Position numbers and translations under genes: made by a program. This document shows positions 1-6,823 of a stretch of 20,550 nucleotides of DNA, piece after piece (within the stretch, counting starts at the first letter, position 1; each line of letters opens with the position of its first letter). The DNA is taken from NCBI GenBank assembly GCA_905214225.1, contig CAJMLL010000044.1, positions 1-20,550 of the forward strand, read 5' to 3'. The notes below the pieces were generated by a model that saw only the letters and a program-made list of their open reading frames with translations, searched no databases and was not told where the DNA came from. The stretch comes from an uncultured bacterium. Lineage in GTDB: Bacteria > Bacillota > Clostridia > Peptostreptococcales > Anaerovoracaceae.

Positions 1-55
<55 letters not shown>

Positions 56-96
56 ATAAATTATCTGATGCGATCGTATCTGCTGAACAGATATTG

Positions 97-126
97 AAAA
101 AGCCGGGCAGATAGAATCTGCCCGGC
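97..126 (-). terminator. Rho-independent terminator of crt
   Basis: GCCGGGCAGAT (102-112) pairs perfectly with ATCTGCCCGGC (116-126) around a 3-nt loop. On the minus strand the stem is followed by five T (A run at 97-101). It lies 26 nt past the crt stop codon. Confidence 0.9.
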
Positions 127-152
127 ATATAGAGAAATAAAGAGGAGAAAGT

Positions 153-932
153 CTATTTATTCTTGAATTCCGGATCACGCTTTTCAACAAAAGCGGTCAT
201 TCCTTCAGTCTTATCCTCGGAAGCGAAGCACTGTGTCATTGCTTCGATTTCAAAACGGCTGCCTGTATTCAGGTCAGTGTCCAGACCGGCGTTGATTGCT
301 GCTTTGGCCTGACGGACTGCGATAGGAGCCTTGGAACTGATCTTCTTCGCAAGCTTTTCTGCTTCAGGCATAAGCTCTTCAGGAGCGACAACTTTCTGCA
401 CCAATCCGATGCGGTATGCCTCATCAGCGCGGATGTTTGTTGCAGAGAGAATGATGTATTTTGCCATTCCCTTGCCTACAAGACGCGGCAGACGCTGTGT
501 TCCGCCGAATCCAGGGATGATTCCCAAGCCGACTTCCGGCTGTCCGAATACTGCTTTTTCAGAAGCAAGGCGGATATCACATGCCATGGAAAGCTCACAG
601 CCTCCGCCAAGAGCAAATCCGTTTACAGCAGCAATGAAGATCTTCGGCATATGGTCGATGGTGTTCATGACCTTATGTCCTCTTTCTGTGTAAGCGTGAC
701 CTTCATTCGTTGTGGCGTCCTTCATCTCCACGATGTCTGCACCCGCTACAAATGCGCGGCCTGCGCCGGTTACGATAACAACATTAATACTGTCATCCGG
801 TGCGATATCTTCATCCAGGCATTTCTGGATTTCCTTCAGTACTTCAGTATTTAATGCGTTCAAAGCCTTTGGACGGTTGATGGTGAGATATCCGATGCCA
901 TCTTTAACTTCATATGTGATGTTCTCGTACAT
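153..932 (-). CDS. crt: 3-hydroxybutyryl-CoA dehydratase (crotonase)
   Basis: This 259-residue enoyl-CoA hydratase of the crotonase superfamily should dehydrate 3-hydroxybutyryl-CoA to crotonyl-CoA in the cytoplasmic butyrate pathway. The oxyanion-hole segment AFVAGADI lies near residues 60-67 and GGGCELSMACD near 109-119. QPEVGLGIIPGFGGTQRL starts at 131. Glu113 and Glu133 match the two catalytic glutamates of crotonase. The start at 932 (MYENITYEV) is chosen because AGGAGA lies just upstream and family homology begins there. The frame is open 30 codons further, but that extension would cover the probable operator and promoter. The gene has its own promoter and terminator and diverges from hbd, whereas clostridial bcs operons often carry crt with bcd, etf and hbd. 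Confidence 0.95.
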   Translation of the reverse strand: MYENITYEVKDGIGYLTINRPKALNALNTEVLKEIQKCLDEDIAPDDSINVVIVTGAGRAFVAGADIVEMKDATTNEGHAYTERGHKVMNTIDHMPKIFIAAVNGFALGGGCELSMACDIRLASEKAVFGQPEVGLGIIPGFGGTQRLPRLVGKGMAKYIILSATNIRADEAYRIGLVQKVVAPEELMPEAEKLAKKISSKAPIAVRQAKAAINAGLDTDLNTGSRFEIEAMTQCFASEDKTEGMTAFVEKRDPEFKNK

Positions 933-960
933 CTTCAAAGTCTCCTTTCCGTGTGTCGTG

Positions 961-980
961 TTTGTTACAATGTTAACAAA
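961..980. promoter_or_regulatory. Rex-type redox operator in front of crt
   Basis: TTTGTTA (961-967), a 6-nt spacer and TAACAAA (974-980) form a perfect 7-bp-arm palindrome. This fits the TTGTTA-N6-TAACAA form of clostridial Rex sites. It sits just downstream of the predicted crt transcription start (around 987 on the minus strand), where a repressor would block initiation or early elongation. Rex senses the NADH/NAD+ ratio and is known to control butyrate genes in clostridia. The assignment rests on sequence match only. Confidence 0.65.
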
Positions 981-993
981 TCCTCTATAACAT

Positions 994-1022
994 ACTATAT
1001 ATGAAAATGTAGAAGAATGCAA
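994..1022 (-). promoter_or_regulatory. Promoter of crt
   Basis: On the minus strand, TTGCAT (1017-1022) is followed by a 17-nt spacer and TATAGT (994-999). This gives a start near 987 and a leader of about 55 nt before the crt ATG, with the probable Rex operator inside it. Confidence 0.6.
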
Positions 1023-1101
1023 TTAGAATAGAAGACTTTTTAGAAAATATATTAGGCGCAAGTTTTGCAAGCGAAAATTTTCAGATTTTAAAATTTTGCA
1101 C

Positions 1102-1130
1102 TTGTTAAAGGAATATCAATGTGATATACT
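1102..1130 (+). promoter_or_regulatory. Promoter of the hbd operon with overlapping Rex-like site
   Basis: TTGTTA (1102-1107), a 17-nt spacer and TATACT (1125-1130) form a good vegetative promoter with a start near 1137. The -35 box is also the left arm of TTGTTA-N6-TATCAA (1102-1119). That differs by one base from the Rex-type TTGTTA-N6-TAACAA pattern, so bound repressor would cover the -35 region. Confidence 0.65.
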
Positions 1131-1136
1131 AGGGCC

Positions 1137-1358
1137 AAGAGATGAGATGAGAGACCGCAAGGTTGTAAGCGAACCGCCGGAGATCTGATCGGGAGATTGC
1201 AGAACCGGATTTAATGAATCAGCAGAAAACCTCGGCTTCCTCGACCAGCAGCTCTGATTGATGCTAAGAGATTCTGAGATCTGAGGGCCAGGGTTCCTTG
1301 TTTGGAATATCTCGTCGAATGAATAAAACGTATATCATTAGTTCTGTGGAAGTTTTTT
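1137..1358 (+). promoter_or_regulatory. Long 5' leader of hbd operon, unknown class
   Basis: About 230 nt separate the predicted start from the hbd ATG, with no credible coding frame on either strand. Short complementary segments suggest folding: AATCAG near 1217 with CTGATT near 1255, and GTTCC with GGAAT near 1293-1308. I find no T-box signature (AGGGTGG-ACCGCG type) and recognise no riboswitch consensus. No terminator hairpin with a T-run precedes the ribosome site. It could be an uncharacterised RNA element or plain untranslated sequence. Confidence 0.35.
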
Positions 1359-1370
1359 AGGAGGATTATC

Positions 1371-2207
1371 ATGAAGGTAGCAATCTTTGGAGCTGGAACA
1401 ATGGGTTCCGGTATCGCACAGGTCATGGCTGCTCACGGTCACACCGTACTGATGTATGCCAGCAGTGTTGCTTCTGCACAGCGTCATAAGGACAAGCTGG
1501 GCGCTTCCCTCGAGAAGAAAGTTGCCAAGGGCAAAATGAAGGAAGAAGACAAGAACGCAATCCTGGACAAGATTCTCGTTGAAGAGAAATCTGCAGCTGC
1601 AGACGCTGATCTCGTAATCGAGTGCGTTAAGGAAGAAATGGCCACAAAGAAAGCTCTTCTGGGTGAGCTTGATGAGATGTGCAAGCCGGAAACAGTATTT
1701 GCTTCCAATACATCTTCACTGTCTGTTACGGAAATGGGAAATGGACTTAAGCATCCAGTGATCGGAATGCATTTCTTCAATCCTGTTCCGGTAATGAAGC
1801 TGGTTGAGGTTATTCGCGGAGCAAACACAACTCAGGAAACATTCGATTTCATCTACAACCTTGCAAAGGAAATCGGCAAGGATCCTGTAGAAGTATCTGA
1901 AGCTCCTGGATTCGTTGTAAACCGTATTCTTGTTCCTATGATCAATGAAGCAGTAGAAGTTCTGTATCAGGGCGTAGCTTCCAGAGATGATATTGATAAG
2001 GCCATGAAGCTCGGAGCAAATCATCCGATGGGACCTCTTCAGCTGGCAGACTTTGTAGGTATTGATATCGTTCTTGCGGTTATGAATACAATCTACACTG
2101 AGACAGGCGACTCCAAGTATCGTCCGTCCCTCCTGCTGAAGAAGATGGTTCGTGGAGGACTGCTGGGCATTAAGACCGGTAAGGGCTTCTATGACTATTC
2201 TAAATAA
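1371..2207 (+). CDS. hbd: 3-hydroxybutyryl-CoA dehydrogenase
   Basis: This 278-residue cytoplasmic enzyme reduces acetoacetyl-CoA to 3-hydroxybutyryl-CoA with NAD(P)H. A Rossmann fold begins at residue 3 with GAGTMGSG (7-14). [11 protein letters not shown] (111-121) and [16 protein letters not shown] (132-147) carry the catalytic His134-Glu146 pair. [10 protein letters not shown] opens the C-terminal helical domain, and the end [13 protein letters not shown] is typical. Length matches clostridial Hbd (about 280). An AGGAGG ribosome site at 1359-1364 lies 6 nt before the ATG. It is the first gene of the long plus-strand operon, behind the Rex-like promoter and long leader; bcd follows after 25 nt. 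Confidence 0.96.
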   Translation: MKVAIFGAGTMGSGIAQVMAAHGHTVLMYASSVASAQRHKDKLGASLEKKVAKGKMKEEDKNAILDKILVEEKSAAADADLVIECVKEEMATKKALLGELDEMCKPETVFASNTSSLSVTEMGNGLKHPVIGMHFFNPVPVMKLVEVIRGANTTQETFDFIYNLAKEIGKDPVEVSEAPGFVVNRILVPMINEAVEVLYQGVASRDDIDKAMKLGANHPMGPLQLADFVGIDIVLAVMNTIYTETGDSKYRPSLLLKKMVRGGLLGIKTGKGFYDYSK

Positions 2208-2232
2208 TTGTTGATTAAAGGAGATTAAAGCT

Positions 2233-3378
2233 ATGGATTTTGAGCTGAGTAAAGAGCATCAGATGCTCCAGAAGTTATACCGCGAATTCGCGGAAAACGA
2301 GGTTGAGCCGATTGCTGCGGAAATCGATGAGGAAGAGAGATTCCCATCTGAGACAATTCCAAAGCTGGCGAAGATCGGCATGATGGGTATTCCTTATCCA
2401 AAGGAAGTCGGAGGAGCAGGCGCAGATCAGATTGCTTATGCTATGGCAATTGAGGAAATCGCGAAAAAGTGCGTTACTACTTCCACCATCGTTGCTGCAC
2501 ATACCTCACTTTGTACATATCCTATTCTGCACTTTGGTACAAAAGAGCAGATTGAGAAGTACGTTCCGGATCTGGCAAGCGGCAGAAAGCTCGGAGCTTT
2601 CGGTCTGACAGAGCCTGAAGCAGGAACCGACTCCGCTGCACAGCAGACAGAGGCAGTTCTGGACGGAGATCATTACGTACTGAACGGAACAAAGTGCTTC
2701 ATCACCAACGCATCTGAAGCTGATACATTCATGGTTGTTGCAATGACAGACAAGTCCAAGGGCAACCACGGAATTTCCACATTCATCGTTGAGAAGGGTA
2801 TGCCGGGATTCTCCGTAGGCCCTCACGAGAAGAAGATGGGTATTCGCGGAAGTGCAACATCTGACCTGATCTTTGAAGACTGCATCGTTCCTAAGGAGAA
2901 TCTGCTGTATAAAGAAGGCAAGGGCTTCAAGGTTGCAATGAACACGCTGGACGGAGCTCGTGTTGGTGTCGCTGCTCAGGCACTTGGTGTTGCTGAAGGA
3001 GCAATTGACGAGACCATCAAGTACGTTAAGGAACGTAAGCAGTTCGGAAGAAGAATCAGCCAATTCCAGAACACACAGTTCGAACTTGCAGACATGCAGG
3101 CAAAGACAGATGCCGGAAAATGGCTGGTATACCGTGCAGCATGTGCTAAGCAGAACGGAGATCCGAAGACAGGATACTATTCCGCAATGGCTAAGATGTA
3201 CTGCGGCAGAAACGCTTCTGATGTAACCCGCCGCTGCCTGCAGCTGTTCGGAGGATATGGATATATCCGTGACTTCCCGATCGAGCGTATGATGCGTGAT
3301 GCGAAGATCACTGAGATCTATGAAGGAACATCTGAAGTTCAGAAGATCGTTGTTTCTCGTGCTATGGGAGTGAAATAG
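2233..3378 (+). CDS. bcd: Butyryl-CoA dehydrogenase (short-chain acyl-CoA dehydrogenase)
   Basis: This 381-residue FAD acyl-CoA dehydrogenase reduces crotonyl-CoA to butyryl-CoA, working with EtfAB encoded downstream. The helical N-terminal domain runs to about residue 120. FGLTEPEAGTD and the CFITNASEAD segment form the flavin/substrate beta domain. KERKQFGRRISQFQNTQF and LQLFGGYGY lie in the C-terminal domain. The catalytic base is Glu364 in IYEGTSE, the position used by short-chain members. AAAGGAG lies about 9 nt upstream of the ATG. Clostridial Bcd-EtfAB complexes can couple crotonyl-CoA reduction to ferredoxin reduction; that is inferred here from family and neighbours, not shown. Confidence 0.95.
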   Translation: MDFELSKEHQMLQKLYREFAENEVEPIAAEIDEEERFPSETIPKLAKIGMMGIPYPKEVGGAGADQIAYAMAIEEIAKKCVTTSTIVAAHTSLCTYPILHFGTKEQIEKYVPDLASGRKLGAFGLTEPEAGTDSAAQQTEAVLDGDHYVLNGTKCFITNASEADTFMVVAMTDKSKGNHGISTFIVEKGMPGFSVGPHEKKMGIRGSATSDLIFEDCIVPKENLLYKEGKGFKVAMNTLDGARVGVAAQALGVAEGAIDETIKYVKERKQFGRRISQFQNTQFELADMQAKTDAGKWLVYRAACAKQNGDPKTGYYSAMAKMYCGRNASDVTRRCLQLFGGYGYIRDFPIERMMRDAKITEIYEGTSEVQKIVVSRAMGVK

Positions 3379-3386
3379 TCGCAGCT

Positions 3387-4694
3387 ATGAGTGATTTCCA
3401 GAAAATGTATGCTGAAAAACGGATAACGCCGCAGGAGGCAGCGGAACAGCTGGAAAGCGGTATGCAGATTGCAGCTGATATTGCAGTTGCACAGCCGTAC
3501 AGGTTCTATGAAGCCGTAGCGGATCGTGTCCGCAAAGGCGAATTGAAAAACATGACTCAGCATTCTCTGCTGGATACCAAGACAGCTTCTTTTATGACTG
3601 ATCCTGAAGTTGCAGAGAATTACAGAGGAGTCGACTGGTTTGGAGGCGTATTCGGCCGCAAGGCAGTAAACGCAGGAATGATGGACATCATGCCGGGATA
3701 TTATCGTGATATTCCTGAAATCATGGGGGACATCGTTCAGCCGGATGTTTATGTCGGAGTTGTATCCCCGATGGATAAGCACGGATATTTCAGTACCGGA
3801 TGTGATCATTCCATTACAGATGGAATCCTGAAGTCTGCAAAGAAAGTTTTCCTGCAGGTAAATCCGAAAATGCCGAGAAGCCTGTCTTCTACACAGCTGC
3901 ATATTTCTCAGGTTGACGGACTGTGGGAAGACGATGAAGATCTTCCGGTTGTCCAGCCTGGAAAAGTTGATGAGATCAGCAGAAAGATCGCGGAGTTCAT
4001 CGCTCCTGAGATTCCGGACGGAGCCACACTTCAGCTCGGAATCGGATCCATTCCTGATGCGGTAGCAGAGGGACTGAAGAATCATCATCATCTGGGAATT
4101 CATACCGAGATGTTCACCAACAGCATGGTTGATCTGATTAAATGCGGGGCGGTAGACAATTCGATGAAACCGATTCACAGAGGTCATACCGTTGCGACAT
4201 TCGCGTTCGGATCCCGGGAAATGTATGATTATATTGATGATAATCCTGCATTTGAAATGCTTCCGGTTAATTACGTGAATGACCCAAGAGTCATTGCACA
4301 GCATCCGAACTTTATTTCGATCAATGCAGCTGTACAGGTTGACTTTTTCGGGCAGGTCTGTGCAGAGTCACTCGGTACCAAGCATATCTCCGGAACGGGA
4401 GGACAGGCTGACTTTGTCCGCGGTGCTGTAAAGTCTGAAGGAGGAAGAAGCTATATCGCATTTCCATCCACGGCTGCACACGGTAAAATCAGCAGAATCG
4501 TCCCGACGCTCACTCCTGGAGCGCAGGTATCGACCAGTAAGAACGATGTAGACTGCATCGTTACCGAGTACGGAATCGCAAGACTCAGAGGAAAGACTCT
4601 CGGTGAGAGAACCAAGGCTCTGATTGCGATCGCTGATCCGAAATTCCGCGACGAATTAACATTCCAAGCGAAGAAAGAAAACATTATCATATAA
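3387..4694 (+). CDS. Butyryl-CoA:acetate / 4-hydroxybutyrate-type CoA-transferase
   Basis: This 435-residue protein belongs to the acetyl-CoA hydrolase/transferase family, which includes 4-hydroxybutyrate and butyryl-CoA:acetate CoA-transferases. GIHTEMFT contains Glu241, matching the glutamate that forms the glutamyl-CoA intermediate. LQLGIGSIPDAV (216-227), the GTGGQADFVRGA loop and the C-terminal TEYGIARLRGKT are further family signatures. Its place inside the butyrate operon points to release of butyrate by CoA transfer to acetate instead of phosphotransbutyrylase plus kinase, neither of which is in the window. The start is 8 nt after the bcd stop and its ribosome site is weak (GGGAG within the end of bcd, 16 nt away), so translational coupling is likely. 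Substrate is uncertain between butyrate and 4-hydroxybutyrate. Confidence 0.88.
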   Translation: MSDFQKMYAEKRITPQEAAEQLESGMQIAADIAVAQPYRFYEAVADRVRKGELKNMTQHSLLDTKTASFMTDPEVAENYRGVDWFGGVFGRKAVNAGMMDIMPGYYRDIPEIMGDIVQPDVYVGVVSPMDKHGYFSTGCDHSITDGILKSAKKVFLQVNPKMPRSLSSTQLHISQVDGLWEDDEDLPVVQPGKVDEISRKIAEFIAPEIPDGATLQLGIGSIPDAVAEGLKNHHHLGIHTEMFTNSMVDLIKCGAVDNSMKPIHRGHTVATFAFGSREMYDYIDDNPAFEMLPVNYVNDPRVIAQHPNFISINAAVQVDFFGQVCAESLGTKHISGTGGQADFVRGAVKSEGGRSYIAFPSTAAHGKISRIVPTLTPGAQVSTSKNDVDCIVTEYGIARLRGKTLGERTKALIAIADPKFRDELTFQAKKENIII

Positions 4695-4718
4695 GAATTG
4701 ATAAGGATGGTTTTAAAT

Positions 4719-5519
4719 ATGAAAATTCTTGTTTGTGTCAAGCAGGTTCCTGATACATCTGGTGTAGTAGCAGTGAACCCGGATGGAACCCTGGACCGTG
4801 CGTCCATGGAAACAATCATTAATCCTGATGACCTGAACGCAGTTGAGGCTGCCCTTCAGTTAAAAGACGAGACCGGATGCAAGGTTGTAGTCGTAACGAT
4901 GGGACCACCGCCGGCAGAAGGAATGCTGAGAGAGCTGGAAGCTATGGGTGCTGATGAAGCATATCTGCTTTCCGACCGTGCATTCGGAGGATCCGATACA
5001 TATGCAACATCTCAGATCATCGCAGCTGCACTGCATAAGATCGGTATCGAGGATGACGATGTAGTTATGTGCGGACGTCAGGCTATCGATGGTGATACCG
5101 CTCAGGTTGGACCACAGATCGCTGAAAAGCTGAACCTGCCTCAGGTTACTTACGTTGGTGACATTCACAAAAAGGGCAACAAGATCACATGCAAGCGTAT
5201 GCTGGAAGATGGCTATATGACGATCGAAGTCGAGACACCTTGCCTGCTCACCTGCATCAAGGAACTGAACGAGCCTAGATACATGTCCGTTGGCAGAATC
5301 ATGGATTCCTATTCCATGCCGCTGACTGTGCTCGATAACGAAGCACTGAAAGATGAACCTCTGATCGATCCTACTACGATTGGTCTGAAGGGATCTCCTA
5401 CAAACATCCTGACATCATTCACTCCGCCGCAGAAGGGCGCTGGAACAATGCTGGAAGGAAACGGTGCAGAAACTTGCCAGAAACTTGCTGGTATCCTGGC
5501 AGAGAAGCACATCATCTGA
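4719..5519 (+). CDS. etfB: Electron transfer flavoprotein, beta subunit
   Basis: This 266-residue EtfB pairs with EtfA to pass electrons to Bcd. MKILVCVKQVPDTSG is the classic N-terminus. VVVTMGPPPAE (57-67) and CGRQAIDGDTAQVGPQIAE (118-136) are the nucleotide/flavin-binding stretches, and IKELNEPRYMSVGRIM is the usual later motif. The start at 4719 is chosen over an upstream in-frame TTG (4698) because AAGGATGG (4703-4710) is well spaced and the family N-terminus begins there. The gene follows the CoA-transferase by 24 nt and precedes etfA by 21 nt. In bifurcating complexes this subunit holds the bifurcating FAD; that role is inferred. Confidence 0.95.
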   Translation: MKILVCVKQVPDTSGVVAVNPDGTLDRASMETIINPDDLNAVEAALQLKDETGCKVVVVTMGPPPAEGMLRELEAMGADEAYLLSDRAFGGSDTYATSQIIAAALHKIGIEDDDVVMCGRQAIDGDTAQVGPQIAEKLNLPQVTYVGDIHKKGNKITCKRMLEDGYMTIEVETPCLLTCIKELNEPRYMSVGRIMDSYSMPLTVLDNEALKDEPLIDPTTIGLKGSPTNILTSFTPPQKGAGTMLEGNGAETCQKLAGILAEKHII

Positions 5520-5540
5520 TGAAAGGAGATTATAAGAGCT

Positions 5541-6683
5541 ATGCCTACTTACAGTAATACAAATACAGCTGCTTATAAGAACGTTTGGGTCTTCTGCGAG
5601 CAGCGTGAAGGCAAATTAATGCCGACTGATTTTGAGCTTATTTCCGAAGGACGTAAGCTGGCAGATGAGCTGGGAGTAAAACTCTGCGGACTTCTGCTTG
5701 GACATAATGTTGATGGAATCGCTAAGGAACTCGGCGGCTATGGTGCTGATGAAGTTCTGGTAGCTGATGATCCGCTTTTGGAAGTTTATACAACAGACGG
5801 ATATACCAAGGTTATCTGCGACACAGTAGAAGATCTGAAGCCGGAAGTACTGCTCTTCGGAGCTACAAACATCGGCCGTGACCTGGGTCCTCGCTGCGCA
5901 GCTCGTCTCCACACTGGACTGTGTGCTGACTGTACACACCTGGATGTAGATATGCCGCTGTACCTGGACTTCCTGAAAGCGAACTCCACTCTGCCGGAGA
6001 ACAGACTTGATCTGATTGCCAAGCATACCGTAAAGGTTCTTGGCGAAGACCATGATACAACAAGAGACCTGAAGATGACTCGTCCGGCATTCGGTGGACA
6101 TCTGATGGCATCCATTATCTGCCCGCGTTTCCGTCCTGCAATGGCAACGGTTCGTCCTGGTGTACTTGCCAAGGCTCCGTTTGATCAGGCAAAGGCTGAT
6201 GCAGTCAAGGTTACACCAGTTAAGTTTGAGCTTTCCGCTTCTGACATCCATGAAGATGTAAAGGAAGTTGTAAAGGCTGCAAAGAAGCTGGTTGACCTGG
6301 TTGGTGCTGACTACATCGTATCCGTTGGAAGAGGTATCAGTAAAGACGTTGATACAGGAATCAAGCTTGCTCAGGAACTGGCTGACGTACTCGGCGGAGT
6401 TGTCGGCGGATCCCGTGTAGCAATTGACTCCGGATGGCTTTCCGCAGATCATCAGGTAGGACAGACAGGTAAGACTGTACATCCAAAGATCTATGTAGCA
6501 CTGGGAATTTCCGGATCCATTCAGCATAAGGCAGGAATGTCTGATTCTGAGTGCATCATCGCAGTAAACAAGAACCCGGATGCACCGATCTTTGAGGTTG
6601 CTGACTATGGAATCACCGGAGACCTGTTCAAGGTTACTCCGCTGCTGACAGAAGCAATCAAGGCAGAGAAGGCTAAGAAGTAA
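5541..6683 (+). CDS. etfA: Electron transfer flavoprotein, alpha subunit
   Basis: This 380-residue EtfA is the FAD-binding partner of EtfB in the Bcd-Etf complex. The N-terminal alpha/beta domain starts with YKNVWVFCEQREGKL after a short tail of about 11 residues. The C-terminal FAD domain runs from GGVVGGSRVAIDSGW through GQTGKTVHPKIY (307-318) to LGISGSIQHKAGM (321-333), ending with DLFKVTPLLTEAI. AAAGGAG lies about 14 nt before the ATG. I see no ferredoxin-like extension; EtfA of some anaerobes has one. It is followed by a 140-nt gap with three hairpins, then thl. Confidence 0.95.
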   Translation: MPTYSNTNTAAYKNVWVFCEQREGKLMPTDFELISEGRKLADELGVKLCGLLLGHNVDGIAKELGGYGADEVLVADDPLLEVYTTDGYTKVICDTVEDLKPEVLLFGATNIGRDLGPRCAARLHTGLCADCTHLDVDMPLYLDFLKANSTLPENRLDLIAKHTVKVLGEDHDTTRDLKMTRPAFGGHLMASIICPRFRPAMATVRPGVLAKAPFDQAKADAVKVTPVKFELSASDIHEDVKEVVKAAKKLVDLVGADYIVSVGRGISKDVDTGIKLAQELADVLGGVVGGSRVAIDSGWLSADHQVGQTGKTVHPKIYVALGISGSIQHKAGMSDSECIIAVNKNPDAPIFEVADYGITGDLFKVTPLLTEAIKAEKAKK

Positions 6684-6689
6684 TTGAAG

Positions 6690-6764
6690 ATCTTCGTAAG
6701 AAATTTTCGAAGATATGGCGTGAAAACGCAAAATAATAAGTTTATCCGCAATCGGAAAGATTGC
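6690..6764 (+). other. Two intercistronic hairpins between etfA and thl
   Basis: ATCTTCG (6690-6696) pairs with CGAAGAT (6708-6714), and GCAATC (6748-6753) pairs with GATTGC (6759-6764). Neither is followed by a clear T-run, so they look more like mRNA processing or stability elements than terminators. No convincing internal promoter was found in this gap. Confidence 0.45.
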
Positions 6765-6790
6765 CCGTTTATTTAGAAATTAACCGCGTT

Positions 6791-6810
6791 GGGGGCCGGA
6801 CGTGGCCCCC
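6791..6810 (+). promoter_or_regulatory. GC-rich hairpin just upstream of thl ribosome site
   Basis: GGGGGCC (6791-6797) and GGCCCCC (6804-6810) pair perfectly around a 6-nt loop. The stem ends one base before the AAGGAGGT ribosome site (6812-6819). This could protect a processed thl mRNA 5' end or keep the ribosome site unstructured. It has no T-run, so it is not a terminator. Confidence 0.5.
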
Positions 6811-6823
6811 GAAGGAGGTAACT

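Noticed and set aside
933..1022. Longer crt reading frame starting at 1022
   Set aside because: The extra 30 residues lack family homology and would cover the predicted promoter and operator; the start at 932 has a good ribosome site.
1137..1358. T-box riboswitch before hbd
   Set aside because: No T-box sequence, no antiterminator/terminator pair and no amino-acid gene downstream.
3339..4304. Minus-strand frame of 321 codons opposite the CoA-transferase
   Set aside because: Antisense shadow of a well-supported enzyme gene; composition unlike a real protein.
5616..6731. Minus-strand frame of 371 codons opposite etfA
   Set aside because: Antisense shadow of etfA; no recognisable motifs and no translation signals.
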